Assembly: GCF_001625195.1 (NCBI RefSeq)
Contig: NC_054391.1
Coordinates: forward strand, 7,823,157-7,887,156
DNA from: Drechmeria coniospora
Taxonomy: Eukaryota; Ascomycota; Sordariomycetes; Hypocreales; Ophiocordycipitaceae
Reading direction: 5' to 3'
DNA: 64,000 nt
The position numbers and the translations under genes were made by a program. Under the pieces are notes generated by a model that had not been told where the DNA came from, searched no databases, and saw only the letters and a program-made list of their open reading frames with translations. Shown here one piece after another: positions 50,447 through 62,532 of the stretch. How positions within the stretch are numbered: position 1 is the first letter of the stretch; each line of letters starts with the position of its first letter.

Positions 50447-53400
50447 TTTAAAAGACTTTACTTATACTAGCTAGGAGGAAGGAAAAGCCTAACTATTATA
50501 AGTTAAAATAGATAAGGGGAAACCTAAAGAAATTAACCTTTAGTAAGTTATAGAGGACTTTATAATAAAAGTCTATATAAAGTTTAGCTAAATATATACC
50601 TAAATAGAAATATACTCTATTTAAATTTTAGCTCTATAGAAGAATAAGTAGTAATAGGTATAATAGGACCTAGGGTACTCGTTAGCCTAGCTAATAGATA
50701 CCTTAACAATTAACCCTTAGTAGGAACGGACTAGGGATAAGTTAGGTATACTATAGGCCTATATTAAATATAAACTAATTTTAGTTAGGGACCTATATAA
50801 TAGTAATAAGGGTACCTTTATAGCCTAGAAGTTCTATATAGACTGTAAGCTCTAGGTAGATAGGGACTTTATTAAGTCCGCCTAAGACTAATAGATCTTT
50901 ATTTAGTAAAACCTTTTAACTAAAGTCTAGTAATAAGTTATAATATACTTTAAGGAAGGCTCCTGTATCGGTTATAACCCGTTCTAATTTCTAATATACC
51001 TTAAATTAGCTTATAGTAACTCTTACTGCTAATAACTAATAGTTATTAAACTAAAGGATATTAAGTAAAGGATATTAAAATTATTCCTAGCGTTCCTTAT
51101 ATATTTTAAAGAAAAGCTTATACTAATAGGAGGGATATATTAGCTTAGTAAGGTAAAACTTATAAAACTCTATATTAAACTAACTAAGAGAATAAGAGAC
51201 TATATCCTTTAGCAGGGGACTATAATAAATAACTATAATAAGGTAGTTAATATATATAAATAAATTATATTTAAAATAGAATTGCAATATATAAAGAATA
51301 AAATTAAGAACTAAAGCGGGCCTAGCTAAGGGATAGCTAGAGTAACCCCTTAACCCAATAAGAACAGTAATACCCTAATATTAGGGGTTAATACGGTAGG
51401 CTCTAGGGCTACGGCTAGGCCTAGAGTAGCTATAACTAAACTAATAATAAAAACAAACTAAGGCTAAGGCGGGCCCTAACAGTAGGTAAAATAGGTTATA
51501 TAGGAAGAAAGAGATAAGTATAGGGTAGTTAGTATATATATCTACTATAGGGAGGGAGGCTACTATATCTAATAATACCTATAATAAGCTATAATCCTAT
51601 ATACCCTAGGGATAAGTATTTAGGCCGCTTAGGGAAAAGAATATATTTATAAGGAATTAAAGACTAAGAAAAAAAAGGAAAATAAAGCGCCTTTAAGCTA
51701 AGTCTTATATAAAGGCATAAAGGGTTTATAAGTAAGCAGACTATAAGGAACTAAGGGAATTAAAATATTAAGTTTAAAAAAATTATACTAAGAATAAATA
51801 AATTACCCTTTCTTATTACTATACTTATAAATTCTATAAGATTCCTTAATATTTAAATTAATAGTAACTATAACTACTATAGGGCTATTAGTAAAAGGAT
51901 AGCCTAATACCTATAACTTAAGCTTATTCCTCTTCTAATAAAACGGTTACTCTAAATAGCTATTATAACTTTTCGGTAAAATATAAGTAATACCCTTACC
52001 TACCCTATAATAACTAATATAGTCTATATAATAATTAATATAAATAGCTAAAAGAGCCTAATACTCCTATATATTATCCTAAGCCTAAGTCGAAATACTA
52101 TACTAAATCTACTATAGATAGAATACTAATAGGTTACCCTAAACGCAATAGATCGGACCCTTATAATTAGGGCAGTAGGTAACTAAATTATATAAGTAAA
52201 TAATATCCGCCCTCCTAATAGGTCCTAAAAGGTATACCTTACGCTAGTATAAACCTTTTTATAAAAACAATAAGGAGTACTAATAGTAATAAGCTTATAA
52301 GAAATAGTAATAAAACTATAAGAAATAGTACTATAAGTACCTAAAAGTATAAATATAATAGTAATAGCCCTACCTACTTTTCTAGTAGCCCTCTAGGACT
52401 ATACTAATCTCTTCGATAAGGAATAGGCCTTAGGCCTACTACTATACTAGGGTTCCTAAAACTACTATATCTAACTACAATAAAATAATAAGGGAGAAGT
52501 ACTATAGCTACCCTAAGGCCTACTATACAATTTACTATAAGACTAACTACTTAAAGTCTATAAATAGATTATAGACTTACTAAATAAGGAATAAATATAA
52601 GTAAGTTTATTAGTAGTAGTAGTACTAATACTACTTACTAAAAAAGAAAACGAAAAATAAAAGCTATATATAGACTACTAAGCCCTAAATAAAATTATAT
52701 AATAGGATTACTACCTACTCCCGCTAGTTAAAGAAATACTATACTTACTCTTAGGGGTATACTAGTTTACTAAACTAAATATATAAGTAGTATTCTATAA
52801 GTTATATATAGCGCTAGGAGATAAACCGCTTATAGTATTCTATATATAATTTAGTCTATTTAAATAGTTAGTCTACCCTTTCGGTCTAGCTAAAGTATTA
52901 GCTTTATTCTAAAAATATATTAATAAGGTATTATAGGATAAATTAAGGGAGTAAGTTATAGCCTATTTAAATAATATTCTAATTTATACCTCCGGATTAA
53001 AGGCTAACTACCTTACTAAAGTTAGGGAAATCCTTAAGTAGCTTTAGGTAGCCGGTCTATACCTAAATCTTAATAAGTATATATTTATAATAATAAAAGT
53101 TAAATACCTTAGGTTTATTATCTAAGTAGGTATCAAGGTTAGGCCTAACCTAATAAAAATTACTATAATTTAAGAATAATAACTACCTACTAAGGTAAGG
53201 GGGATTAGGAGCTTTTTAGGTTTTATAAACTTTTACTATATATTTATTTCTAATTTTATAAGCCTTATAGAACTACTTATAGCCCTTATAGAAAGGGGTA
53301 TACTATTTCGCTAAGGACCTAAAGAAAATATAGCCTTCCAATCCCTTAAGTAGGCCTTTTCATTATACCTAATCCTAGTATAATAAGACCTAAATAGGAA

Positions 53401-55424
53401 GACTCTTATTAAGACTAATTACTTAAGTAAGGTACTAGGCAGATACCTCTTATAAATTAATAGTAAGGGGGTCCTATAACTAATAGCCTACTACTTAACT
53501 AAACTTATACTAATAAAAAGGAATTATATAATCTATAATAAGGAACTCCTAGTAATTATTAGCTACCTTAAGGTATAGTTAGTAAACCTATAAGGTATTA
53601 TAGAACTATTTACTATTCTAACGGACTATAAGAACCTTAAATACTTTACTAAACTATAGGAGATATTAAAACAATAGGTACAATAGGTAAAAGTCCTTAT
53701 AAACTTTAATTACTTACTATAGTATAAACTAAGCTTATAAGTATAACGGCCGAATGCACTCTTATATTAGGAATAGGATAAGGAAAATATACTATACCTA
53801 GGATAAATACTTTAGCTAGTATTAATCTCTATACTATAAAAGGCGCCTAAAGGCTAACCCGTATAAGAAGGTCCTAACGCCTAAGATACCTAGGATATAG
53901 TAATTATAAATATAGGAATAAATCGGATAAATATAAGGACAAACCGGGCCTAGGCCGGCTATAAAGTACTAAGCGCTTAAAATATAATAGCTATAAATAT
54001 AAGGGTAGACTAAGCCTATTTAGAGATAGAAGGGGAATAAAAAGCTATTAATATATTCTAACTACTCTTAGTAAAATAGGAATAAATAGGAAAGGAAATA
54101 CTATTTCTATAGAATATACTAACTAACTAATTACTCTTCCTAAAACCCTACCTATAGGAATTATAGGACTAAGTATTATAAAATAATATAATATATAAAG
54201 CCTAATAATAAGTAATTACAATAGGTATATAGAAATTCCTAGTAAAAGTAAAGACAAAAGAATAAATAGCTAATTATACTATTAGTACCTATAGTATAAT
54301 ATACTATAAGGAATACCTATAGTTATTAGCCTAAGAACTACTAATAATATAAATAATATAATAGGTATACAAATTACCTATATTAGGCTACCTAAGTTAA
54401 AACGGAATATTTTAGGTACTTTAGCGGAACTTCTACTAAAATAATATATTATAGGATATAGTACGGTATATTTAGAATTACTACTGCTACTAAAGCTATA
54501 AGAGCTATCTATAGAGATAGGAACTCCTATAACTAATTCCCCTACTAAACTGTTATTAAAAGTAAATATTAATCGATTTTATAACTAACCTACTAATATA
54601 AAACGATAAGGACCCCTAATTCTTAATAGTTATTATAAACTACCTCTTTAAGTTTATTTAACTAAAGGTAATAACTATAATAAGTATAGAGGCTTATACG
54701 GAACGGTTTAAGACCTATTAGTAGTAATTTAAGGGTTTTCCTACTTAAATTATAACGGATTGAGGATTAAACTAGCTTAGTAAGTTCTAGATATTCCTAT
54801 ATACCCTTATTAGTATAGAATAACTCTTATTAACTTTATACTACCCCTAAATAAATAGGGGTACTAAGAGGGTAAATTAGGAAATTTAAGCTACCCTATG
54901 GATCCTAATCTTATTTAAGCAATTTAACTAGCTAACCTACCTAACCGCCTACTAGCTTACCTTAAATAATAAGGAGTTTTTAGTTATAGGAGTTAGCCTA
55001 AATAAACTACTATTAGGCTACAAAATCGGTATAATACCTAGGGTAAAGGATAACTAAGTAAGTATAATAATACTAAAAGGGAGGGCTATTACTTTCCTAT
55101 AATACCTAAGGGAAGGAATAGAAATTATATAAGCGGCTATTACCTTTATATAATAATACTTATATAAGTTAGTAGTAGCTATAGGTTGCCTAGCAAAAAA
55201 GTTCTAGGTAGGTAATAAGGTTTAGCTTAACCTTAGATATATTAAAACTAATAGGCTGTATAGGAAGCTAAACTAAGTAGCTTTTAAGTTTATAGTACTA
55301 ATAGTACTAATACTACTTACAGTAATACTAAATATTCCTTAGGGCTTATACCTAACTTTCTATATAAACCTTATCGAAAGGGTAGTAAATAACCCCTTAC
55401 CTAGTTAGGTAGTATGGGATTTAG

Positions 55425-55644
55425 TATAACGCGCGGATCGGTTAACAACAGTTAGGTAAGTAAGTAAGCCTCCTTTTAGAAATCGAGTAGTATTTAAGAC
55501 TAAAGCTTAGCCCTTCTCGAGTTTTCGGGCTTATATTCCTTTTATAGCCGGGGCGTACCTTAGGCTACCCTACCTTCCTATCTACCCGGGCTTTACCTAT
55601 ACGCCCCTGTCTACTCGGGCTTTACCCGTACGCCTAGCCTTATA
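55425..55644 (+). mobile_element. G6-family solo LTR inside Gypsy2 copy D, TSD tttag
   Basis: 220 bp, flanked by tttag at 55420-55424 and 55645-55649. Other Gypsy2 copies lack the insert (GATTTAAAGCTAGG near 22.15 kb). It keeps many CpGs (ACGCGCGGATCGG at the start), so it is less RIP-mutated than its host. Confidence 0.88.
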
Positions 55645-57610
55645 TTTAGAGCTAGGCCTACTACTAGTCTAAGACAAGGACGGTACTTTATAAGAGGAAT
55701 ACTAAGTTAAACGCATCCTTATAATAAGGGGGGCCTAAGGCTAAGGGGGATAACGCAATACCCTTATAAAATAGCTAGGTTATAAATAACTAACCTAGGA
55801 ACTAATAAAGGCTTTAGTATAAACGGAAGCCCTAAAGGAATTTATATAGTAATAGGGGGATCCCTATATAAATAGTAAAGTATAAGTAAGCTATAAAATA
55901 AAATGTAAAATTTTAACTATACCGAAAGAAAAAACTAACCCTAAAGCGCCCCTAATAAGGGCCCGACCTAATACTACTACTATAGATATATACTAGCTAT
56001 ACTACTTAGACTTATTGGTCTTTATATCCTTTTTACTCTTATCCTTCTTAATATCCTCCTTAGGGAGGGTCTTAAAACTATTCGTTATAATACTTAGGTA
56101 GGGGTAGAATATAACTAAGGGGGGTAGGGGTAGAGGTATAAAACGAAGGTACTAGGTAACTTAAGTAATATAAAGGGCGGAGGCAATAGGGTAGAGTAAT
56201 AAAAACATACTGTCTACGTAAGATAAGCGCAACCTACTACTATTACAGGCAATACGAGGAGTAAAGGGGGTAGAATAGTATACTAAGGGGGAACTACCTA
56301 CATAAGACTTACGTAACTTATAGATATTATAGTATATCTCGGCTAAGGTAGCTACTAACTTAGTACTAATACCCTCCTATGCTTACTAATAGCGGGTAAG
56401 GCTATACATATTACTCTAGATATCCGTTAGGGCCTAAGCTACGCCCTAGGCAAATATACTAAGCTATATACTCAGTATAGTACTAGTACGGCTACCCGCT
56501 TAAGTTAGGGTTAAGGTATTAGCAGTAAGGATAAGGGTACAATTCGGATTATTATTATTATTAGTAGCAGTAGGGGGAAAGGCAATACCTAGTATAGGGG
56601 TAAGGGTATAGGTAGGGCGCATAAGGGCAGGCTCTAGCTTAGCTAGAGCTAGGGTACAGGCCTAAACCCGGCCTAGGGCTAGAAATTTAGGTAAGAGGAC
56701 GGTATAAGCGCCCAGTACAATTCCGACCTTAGGGCGGGCCTTAACCAGAATATAAACATTACGCTAAGCATAAGTACAAAGGTTATATAAAGCGCAATAC
56801 AGCTAAAGGCATACAGCAAATAAATACAATACCTAAACGCATTTAGCATATATATATACATACATACAGTAACTAGTACTACAGCCCAGCATACAGTCGT
56901 TACGGCTACTAGTAATAAGGCGGTTAATATAAGGGAGGTATATTCTATATACCTCCTCCAGAGGTATAAACTCCTTATCGGAGGAATTACCCTCTACTAA
57001 GTATTCGCCTAGGGTACAGTAATAGTCCGACTTATTGGTATAATAGCTATAATGTAGGCCTAAACCGCATCCAGGGGGGGGGGGGAGGAGTACCTATAGC
57101 AATAGATATAATAGCAATAGTAATAGTAACGAAAAGGTAAATAAGTCCTCTATAAGAGAGGAGTAATAATAGTAAAAAAGGGATTAATAGTTCCTATTAT
57201 TACTAGCTTATTAGCTAATAGCCCAAAGGATATATAGAACGGACCTAATAAGGAAGTAATAACCTACCTTACGGGGGAGGAATAATAGTAATAAAGGAGT
57301 AGGTATAATAGGAGGTAGTAAAGGAATTAATAATAATTATATAGTAAGAAGCTAGAAAATAAGTAAGTATAATAGTTAAAGGAAGAAGAATAATAAAGTA
57401 TAATAGGAGGGGAACGAAAAGGGTAATATAAAGGAAGTAGCAAAAGGGAAAAGCAAGGTAACGCTAGGCGCCTTAGGTACCCGGTAAGTACCTAAAGAAT
57501 ACCTAAGGAGGGGATAGAACAAAATAGAATTAGTTACCCTAGGTAACCAGTAAACTCTAAACAAGGGACAATATAAGGAAAAGATAGTATACACTAAGTA
57601 CTTAACGAAT

Positions 57611-57637
57611 ACCCTAAAAAAAAAAAAAAAAAAAAAT
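57611..57637. repeat. Poly-A run and G run near the Gypsy2 copy D 3' end
   Basis: A run of about 22 A at the junction before the LTR-proximal segment. Another homopolymer (about 11 G) lies at 57073-57084. The same places in copies C and F have shorter runs (AAAAATTTTTTT, G9), so these are slippage-prone sites of the element. Confidence 0.75.
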
Positions 57638-57734
57638 TCAAGAGAGCTACAGATTAAGAAAACTAGCCTTAGGAAGGGTAGTTTAGCTACGGCTATAGCT
57701 AGACCTTACTTTAAATAAGTAGAGCAAGATAGTA

Positions 57735-57905
57735 TATTATAGTATCGGGCTTAGCCTAATACAGAAGAACAAAGGGAACTAAGGAACCTACTAAAAGGAA
57801 TACATATAACTAAAAGCCCTAGTTATTAGGTAGTTTTCCCTCCTTTAAGTCTTTTAATAAACATTATTAAGAGTCCTAAAGCAGTCGCCTAGCAACTCCG
57901 TAATA
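57735..57905 (+). repeat. 3' LTR of Gypsy2 copy D
   Basis: 171 bp, followed by TSD tatat. It has GTATCGGGC where the 5' LTR has GTATTAGGC, a transition-type difference between paired LTRs. Confidence 0.9.
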
Positions 57906-57910
57906 TATAT

Positions 57911-58111
57911 ATTTATAGTAGCACCTTATAGTATTATAGTAATATGTATAATAATAAAGTACTTTAATTAACTTATTTTATAAGTTTTACTAAAATAATA
58001 TATAAGTTTATTACTTATTTTTTATCTAAAGGTAGTTATTAAATATAGTATATTAATACTTTTATAACTAAAGTTTTACTATAGCTTTACTATACTACCT
58101 ATTTATATTTC
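57911..58111. other. AT-rich spacer without recognised feature
   Basis: About 200 bp of TA-rich DNA between Gypsy2 copy D and the copia solo LTR. No LTR end or coding sequence was recognised. Confidence 0.35.
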
Positions 58112-58781
58112 TATTAAAATACTAGTATTTATACTAGTAAGACTACCTAAATAGGATACTATTCTATTATTACTAGTAGTACTACTATTAGTAAAGATAC
58201 TGTACTATACTGTAAGTATTAGTAAGTATACCGAGTTAACTAATAGTATATAACATACTACTTCTCCGAACTACTACTTAGAACGACTAACGGTAGTACT
58301 ACTACCGGCCAACTTACTACTACAATACAACTTGTATACGTAGTAGCCAGTTAACTACAGGAGCTAATTAATCAGAATAACAATTGCCGCTCTCCTAGTC
58401 GCTACTAGCTATTGCTAGCCTACAGTACTACTACGGGTAATTATACTATTGTACGACCGAAACGGCAATTAAACTATTATGCAACTAAATAGGCAATTAA
58501 ACTATTGTACGACCAAACGGGCGATTAAACTATAGTATAACTGCGCAGCTACAATCTAGACCTATACAGTACTACTCTATAGGCATAAATAGCCGTACTT
58601 CCCTTGCACTTTAGGTAGAAGAATAATTGCATTTATTTATATATTTCGGTACTACTAATTGTATACTCTTGCCTAGTTACTAACTGGTACCCCTTATACT
58701 GTTACTAATAGCTTAATTAATTCCTTAGTCCGTGCAATATACTTTTACTACCCCCTCCTCTTATACATACAAATTGCAAGA
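58112..58781 (+). mobile_element. Solo copia LTR, TSD atttc
   Basis: 670 bp, starting TATTAAAATACTAG and ending AAATTGCAAGA, with the perfect direct repeat atttc at 58107-58111 and 58782-58786. It aligns to the 737-bp copia LTRs at both ends, but the middle (about 58.43-58.56 kb) differs and is shorter, with repeated GACCGAAACGG / GACCAAACGG-type blocks. It is a variant of the family. Confidence 0.88.
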
Positions 58782-58992
58782 ATTTCTTATATATTTATTT
58801 TATTATAAGTAAGTTATATTTTCTTCTCTTCTTTTTTTATAATTACTATTACTTATAACTAATTACTTATATTAATAAGTTTATACTTACTTTTTCTTAT
58901 AATACTATTATATTTATTACTATTAATACTTTTCCCTCCCTCCCTAATAATAATAATAGCCTTAAATATAGCTATACCTTAAGTAAGTTATT

Positions 58993-59166
58993 TATTATAG
59001 AGTTACTAAATAACTACTTTAGAACTCTTAATAATATTTATTATAAGACTTAAAGAAGGAAAAACTACTTAATAGTTAGGGCTTTTAGTTTATATACGTT
59101 CCTTTAGTAGGTCTATTAGTCCCTTTATCTTATATCCTATATTAGGCTAAGCCTAATACTATAATA
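58993..59166 (-). mobile_element. Gypsy2-family solo LTR, minus
   Basis: It aligns over its whole length to the Gypsy2 LTR on the minus strand. No clear TSD is seen. It lies in the last 400 bp of the repeat island. Confidence 0.78.
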
Positions 59167-59227
59167 ACTTATTATTATACTATTATATTTCTTTTTAGAT
59201 ATAGCTTTTTATTTTATTACAATACTT

Positions 59228-59404
59228 TACTATAGTATTGAGCTAAGCCCAATTATGTAATATAAGACAAGGGGAGATAATAAACCTACCTAAGGGGTAT
59301 ATATAGAAAAGGAAGTCCTTATAGATAGGTAGTCTTTCCTTTTTTAAGTTTTTTATAAACATTATTAAGATAATTAAAATAACTACCTAGTAACTCCGTA
59401 TTAT
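59228..59404 (+). mobile_element. Diverged Gypsy2-like LTR at the island edge
   Basis: About 177 bp with the same layout (TATAGTATTGAGCTAAGCCCAA near the start; AACTACCTAGTAACTCCGTA near the end) but many differences from the other copies. Normal-composition DNA begins about 200-250 bp beyond its end. Confidence 0.55.
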
Positions 59405-59866
59405 ACTATACTTATACTCTTTATTACTACTCTATAGCTATTTAGTTATATCTCTATGTATTATAAGAATTATAACTATATTTTAAAAGTATTATAATAT
59501 TTATAGATATAGTTAAGTTATAGTTCTACTTAAATACATATTTAAGTTACTTATATAGTAAATATATATATAGTAATAAAATGTAATACTAGGCAAAAAT
59601 TGTACTTTTCAATATAATTCTGAATTATAGGTACTGTATTAAAACTTGTATTCCTTAAACTATGGGCATGTATTTAATGCCTACAATAAACTATTGAGGA
59701 TGGAAATTATCATCTCCAGCACAATGCCCAAGCCATAAACGCATACCGCAATTACATGTTCATTCAATAGGGATAAGGTCACTATTTATCACTACCCACA
59801 GCATCTTAATACCCATTCGCTCTACAACAAGCACAAAATCGACGAGTTAGTCATACCAGCAGCATC
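59405..59866. promoter_or_regulatory. Island boundary and upstream region of COG8
   Basis: TA-rich to about 59600, then balanced composition. The last ~200 bp presumably holds the COG8 promoter and 5' UTR. No consensus TATA or CCAAT element stands out clearly. No repeat end is seen after 59404. Confidence 0.45.
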
Positions 59867-61153
59867 ATGGCCGAGACTCTCGTGGATCTACTCAACCTCC
59901 GTGTAGTGGAAGACGAAAAAACAACATTGGCGTATCTGTCGTATCTAGCTGAGCAGTCCGCCGACGTCCTGAACTTATCGGAGCCTCAACGTCTTGCCCA
60001 AGCCTCGCAGTCTCTGCTGCTATGCGTGCAGTCACTGTCCAAGCGTTCGTTTAAACCTGTTGTCGAGTCATCTTCCTGCCTTAGCTCCCTGCGGCAAACA
60101 TTACCTGTCCTCGCGCAGCGGGCGACAGAGCTGAGCCAATCCGTCCCTCGGCTTGACCAAGAGGCCGAAAGTTTCTCGACTACATTCAGCAAGGTTAGCG
60201 AGGGTACGGTGGTCGCCCGTAGGAAGCAGGCCCTCCTCCTACTGCATAACGCGGAGCGCCTGGTTGATGTTATGGAACTCCCCCCCCTACTTGGCTCGGC
60301 TGTCAAAACGAACCCCGTTAGCTATTCGTCTACCCTCGATCTGTACGCCCACGTCCGCCGCCTTGCCTCATTCTATCCCTCGTCCAAACTAGTCGCATGC
60401 GTGTTGGCCGAGGCTGATACGGCTATCCGGCAGATGGCTACCGACCTCGTTGTTGCCTTAAAAGCTCCGAATCTCAAGCTCGCCGCTGGTCTTCGCACGG
60501 TCGGTTGGCTTAAACGCATTGTGCCTGACCTGGTCTCTAAACCCCCCTCGGAAGATGTTCTACTCGCCCTGTTCCTCGTCTGTCGCCTGATGACACTATT
60601 GAACACGCTCGCGGCCCTGGAACCTCTACGTGAGTTAGCAGACCAGGAACGGCTCCGTCTGAAGGGAGCAGCGCATGCGTTGAGTGGCGGCCAACAAACG
60701 GAGCGCTACCTCAGACGCTTCATAGAGATATTCCGCGAGCACAGTTTCAACATCGTTTCCATGTCCAAAAGCGTTGATAACAGCTTTAATACGCCACCTG
60801 TTACCAAGAACGATGATATGCTCACTCTACTCCCGTTAGCTTTGTCTGCTTTTCCGCTGCATCTGGTTGGTCTGTTGCTTGAGACGCTAGATAATCATCT
60901 TCCAACCATCAGAGATCAGGCGTCTCGTGATAGTATCGTTACCCAAGTCCTCTACTGCGCCGGAAGTTTGGGAAGACTCGGCGCTGACTTCAGCATGCTG
61001 CTTGCTACGGCCAATGTCAACGAGTGGGTGGATGTTGTCAAGCGCCATCGGTTGCTGGCCGGGAGGCTTGAATCTGTTATTGGCGACTACCGTAACCACC
61101 AGCACGCCATGACCTCCGTTTCTATAACTGCCAACCCCATTAATCAAGCCTGA
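59867..61153 (+). CDS. cog8: COG8 (Dor1-type), subunit of the conserved oligomeric Golgi complex
   Basis: A single-exon frame of 428 residues. COG8 belongs to the lobe B half of the COG tethering complex, which acts on retrograde vesicle traffic within the Golgi. Dor1-family features seen: an N-terminal helical region with LAYLSYLAEQSADVL (21-35); RKQALLLLHNAERLVDVMEL (119-138, matching the family's RK-LL-NADRVLDILELP pattern); DLYAHVRRLASFYPSS (158-173); LRTVGWLKRIV (209-219); and YLRRFIEIFREHSFNIVSMS (281-300). It ends with a short polar tail and has no membrane segment or signal peptide. The start has a suitable context (ATCATGGCC), and the N-terminal motif follows directly. It is shorter than yeast and animal COG8 (about 600 residues), apparently lacking the extra C-terminal region. 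It is the first gene beyond the repeat island and shows no RIP-type damage. Confidence 0.85.
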   Translation: MAETLVDLLNLRVVEDEKTTLAYLSYLAEQSADVLNLSEPQRLAQASQSLLLCVQSLSKRSFKPVVESSSCLSSLRQTLPVLAQRATELSQSVPRLDQEAESFSTTFSKVSEGTVVARRKQALLLLHNAERLVDVMELPPLLGSAVKTNPVSYSSTLDLYAHVRRLASFYPSSKLVACVLAEADTAIRQMATDLVVALKAPNLKLAAGLRTVGWLKRIVPDLVSKPPSEDVLLALFLVCRLMTLLNTLAALEPLRELADQERLRLKGAAHALSGGQQTERYLRRFIEIFREHSFNIVSMSKSVDNSFNTPPVTKNDDMLTLLPLALSAFPLHLVGLLLETLDNHLPTIRDQASRDSIVTQVLYCAGSLGRLGADFSMLLATANVNEWVDVVKRHRLLAGRLESVIGDYRNHQHAMTSVSITANPINQA

Positions 61154-61599
61154 CAATGTTGTGCACTCCAACATGATTATTAGCAAGAACTTGATGCTGT
61201 GTGGCCCTGCTCAGAATGAGACCTTACTACATGGTGCAGAGCAATTTAAGCGTACGACGCCTTACGTACAGTAATGTAAGTACTGTACTGTACCGTACAT
61301 GTGGCGCAGGTGGGTGATTACCAATACAAGTCCTAATTGCTACAAATTCGTCCTGCCGCCAATCGGCACGACAGAGCAAACCCCATGTTCTCCGACCCAA
61401 GCAAGACCAGGCAACTTAACATTCATCGTTTTGGATCTGTCATATCAAAAGCACCAGCAGCATGCTCGTGGTGTACCAGCCACTGATATCCCCATGACAC
61501 GAATAGCTCGCCAACAATGAGCGAGACGCAAACTCAAGTCCGCGCCACATCAGGTATGGCTAGCGTCCGTTAAAACAAACCAAGCCCAGGGCACCAGAA
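61154..61599. other. Intergenic region between COG8 and the glycine carrier, with hairpin
   Basis: 446 bp holding the COG8 3' UTR and the carrier gene's promoter. A perfect 8-bp stem, GTACAGTA (61266-61273) and TACTGTAC (61281-61288) with a 7-base loop, sits in a run of GTAC/TGTAC-type motifs to about 61300. A 73-codon open frame at 61299-61520 has no recognisable similarity, and I do not call it a gene. Confidence 0.5.
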
Positions 61600-62532
61600 A
61601 TGAACATGGAGAGCACTCCCTCACTATTGCCCACAGCACATCATTTTGTTTCTGGTCTTGGCTCTGGCGTTGCTTCGGCTGTCCTCCTGCAGCCGCTTGA
61701 CCTCTTGAAGACCCGAGTGCAACAGCCAGGCCGCCCGTCGCTCCTGGCTTGTTTGCGGGATGTGCAGAAGTCCACAAACCCGATTCGAGCCTTGTGGAGA
61801 GGTACAGTGCCCTCTGCATTACGGACCGGCTTCGGCTCTGCATTATACTTTACCTCGCTCAGTAAAATTCGTCAATGTTTCCACCAAGTGGACGTTCATG
61901 AGAGCCGGACGCTACGCCGGAGCAGCTCATCCGTCCTTCCCACCTTGACAAACTCGGCAAACTTGATATCCGGAGCAGCGGCCAGGACATTTTCCGGCTT
62001 GGTTCTCATGCCCCTTACCGTGATCAAAGTTCGATTTGAATCTAATATCTATTCGTATTCATCCACCTGGGCCGCGGCTCTCGATATTCGACGCGTGTAT
62101 GGCTTCCAGGGTTTCTTCGCAGGCTTTGGCGCCACTTGCCTTCGAGATGCTCCTTACGCTGGTCTGTATGTACTACTTTACGACGTTCTCAAGACCCGAC
62201 TTGCCATTGTGGCATCATCCCATCGTTCGCACGAGTCCGAGCAGGGTTCAATGCAAGGGTGGCTAGCTAGTTCGGTCAACTTTAACGCCGCGATCATTGC
62301 GGGGGCTGCTTGCTCTGTCATCTCAAATCCGTTCGACGCAATCAAGACGCGAATACAGCTGCAGCCACGGCGGTATCGCAATGCTTGGAAGGCTAGCTAT
62401 ATGATGGTGATCGAGGATGGTTTTTTATCTCTTTGGAACGGGCTAGCCTTGCGAATGTGTCGTAAGGCCCTCAGCTCAGCATTGGCTTGGACGTTATATG
62501 AGGAATTCATCCGCAAGTCGGTTGGGGCGTAA
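61600..62532 (+). CDS. hem25: Mitochondrial glycine carrier, Hem25/SLC25A38 type
   Basis: A single-exon frame of 310 residues, the normal length of the family. It is a mitochondrial inner-membrane carrier; yeast Hem25 and human SLC25A38 import glycine for 5-aminolevulinate synthesis, the first step of haem formation. Three carrier repeats are visible with signature motifs QPLDLLKTRVQQ (31-42), MPLTVIKVRF (137-146, the expected PxD of repeat 2 reads PLT, as I recall is also usual in this subfamily) and NPFDAIKTRIQLQP (243-256). Subfamily-typical segments are LLQPLDLLKTRVQQ, LWRGTVPS, FFAGFGATCLRDAPYAGLY and NGLALRMCRKALSSALAWTLYEE. The first ATG is followed by another two codons later, so the start may vary slightly. 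It lies 446 bp after COG8 on the same strand and converges with the next gene, 153 bp from its stop. Confidence 0.9.
   Translation: MNMESTPSLLPTAHHFVSGLGSGVASAVLLQPLDLLKTRVQQPGRPSLLACLRDVQKSTNPIRALWRGTVPSALRTGFGSALYFTSLSKIRQCFHQVDVHESRTLRRSSSSVLPTLTNSANLISGAAARTFSGLVLMPLTVIKVRFESNIYSYSSTWAAALDIRRVYGFQGFFAGFGATCLRDAPYAGLYVLLYDVLKTRLAIVASSHRSHESEQGSMQGWLASSVNFNAAIIAGAACSVISNPFDAIKTRIQLQPRRYRNAWKASYMMVIEDGFLSLWNGLALRMCRKALSSALAWTLYEEFIRKSVGA

Larger units (their letters stand above)
50276..57905 (+). mobile_element. Gypsy2 copy D: complete but inactive Ty3/gypsy retrotransposon, TSD tatat
   Basis: A 7630-bp element flanked by tatat at 50271-50275 and 57906-57910. LTRs: 50276-50446 and 57735-57905, both 171 bp. 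Decayed frames: gag-like about 50.5-51.7 kb; reverse transcriptase about 52.72-52.99 kb (VYPFGLAKVLALF and YLNNILIY, where the family has YLDDILIY); RNase H about 53.4-53.7 kb (YIIYNKELLVII, LTDYKNLKYF); integrase about 53.8-54.8 kb; and about 2.5 kb of uncharacterised 3' internal sequence. A G6 solo LTR interrupts it at 55425-55644. The Asp to Asn changes in the catalytic motif and the many stops are RIP-type. It serves as the reference for all other Gypsy2 fragments. Confidence 0.92.

Noticed and set aside
56679..57594. Two minus-strand frames (60 and 72 codons) with hydrophobic residues
   Set aside because: They lie antisense in the Gypsy2 3' internal region, are not kept open in the other copies, and reflect AT-rich composition.
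61299..61520. 73-codon open frame between COG8 and the carrier gene
   Set aside because: No recognisable similarity, and its length is within chance for this composition. It probably lies in untranslated DNA.
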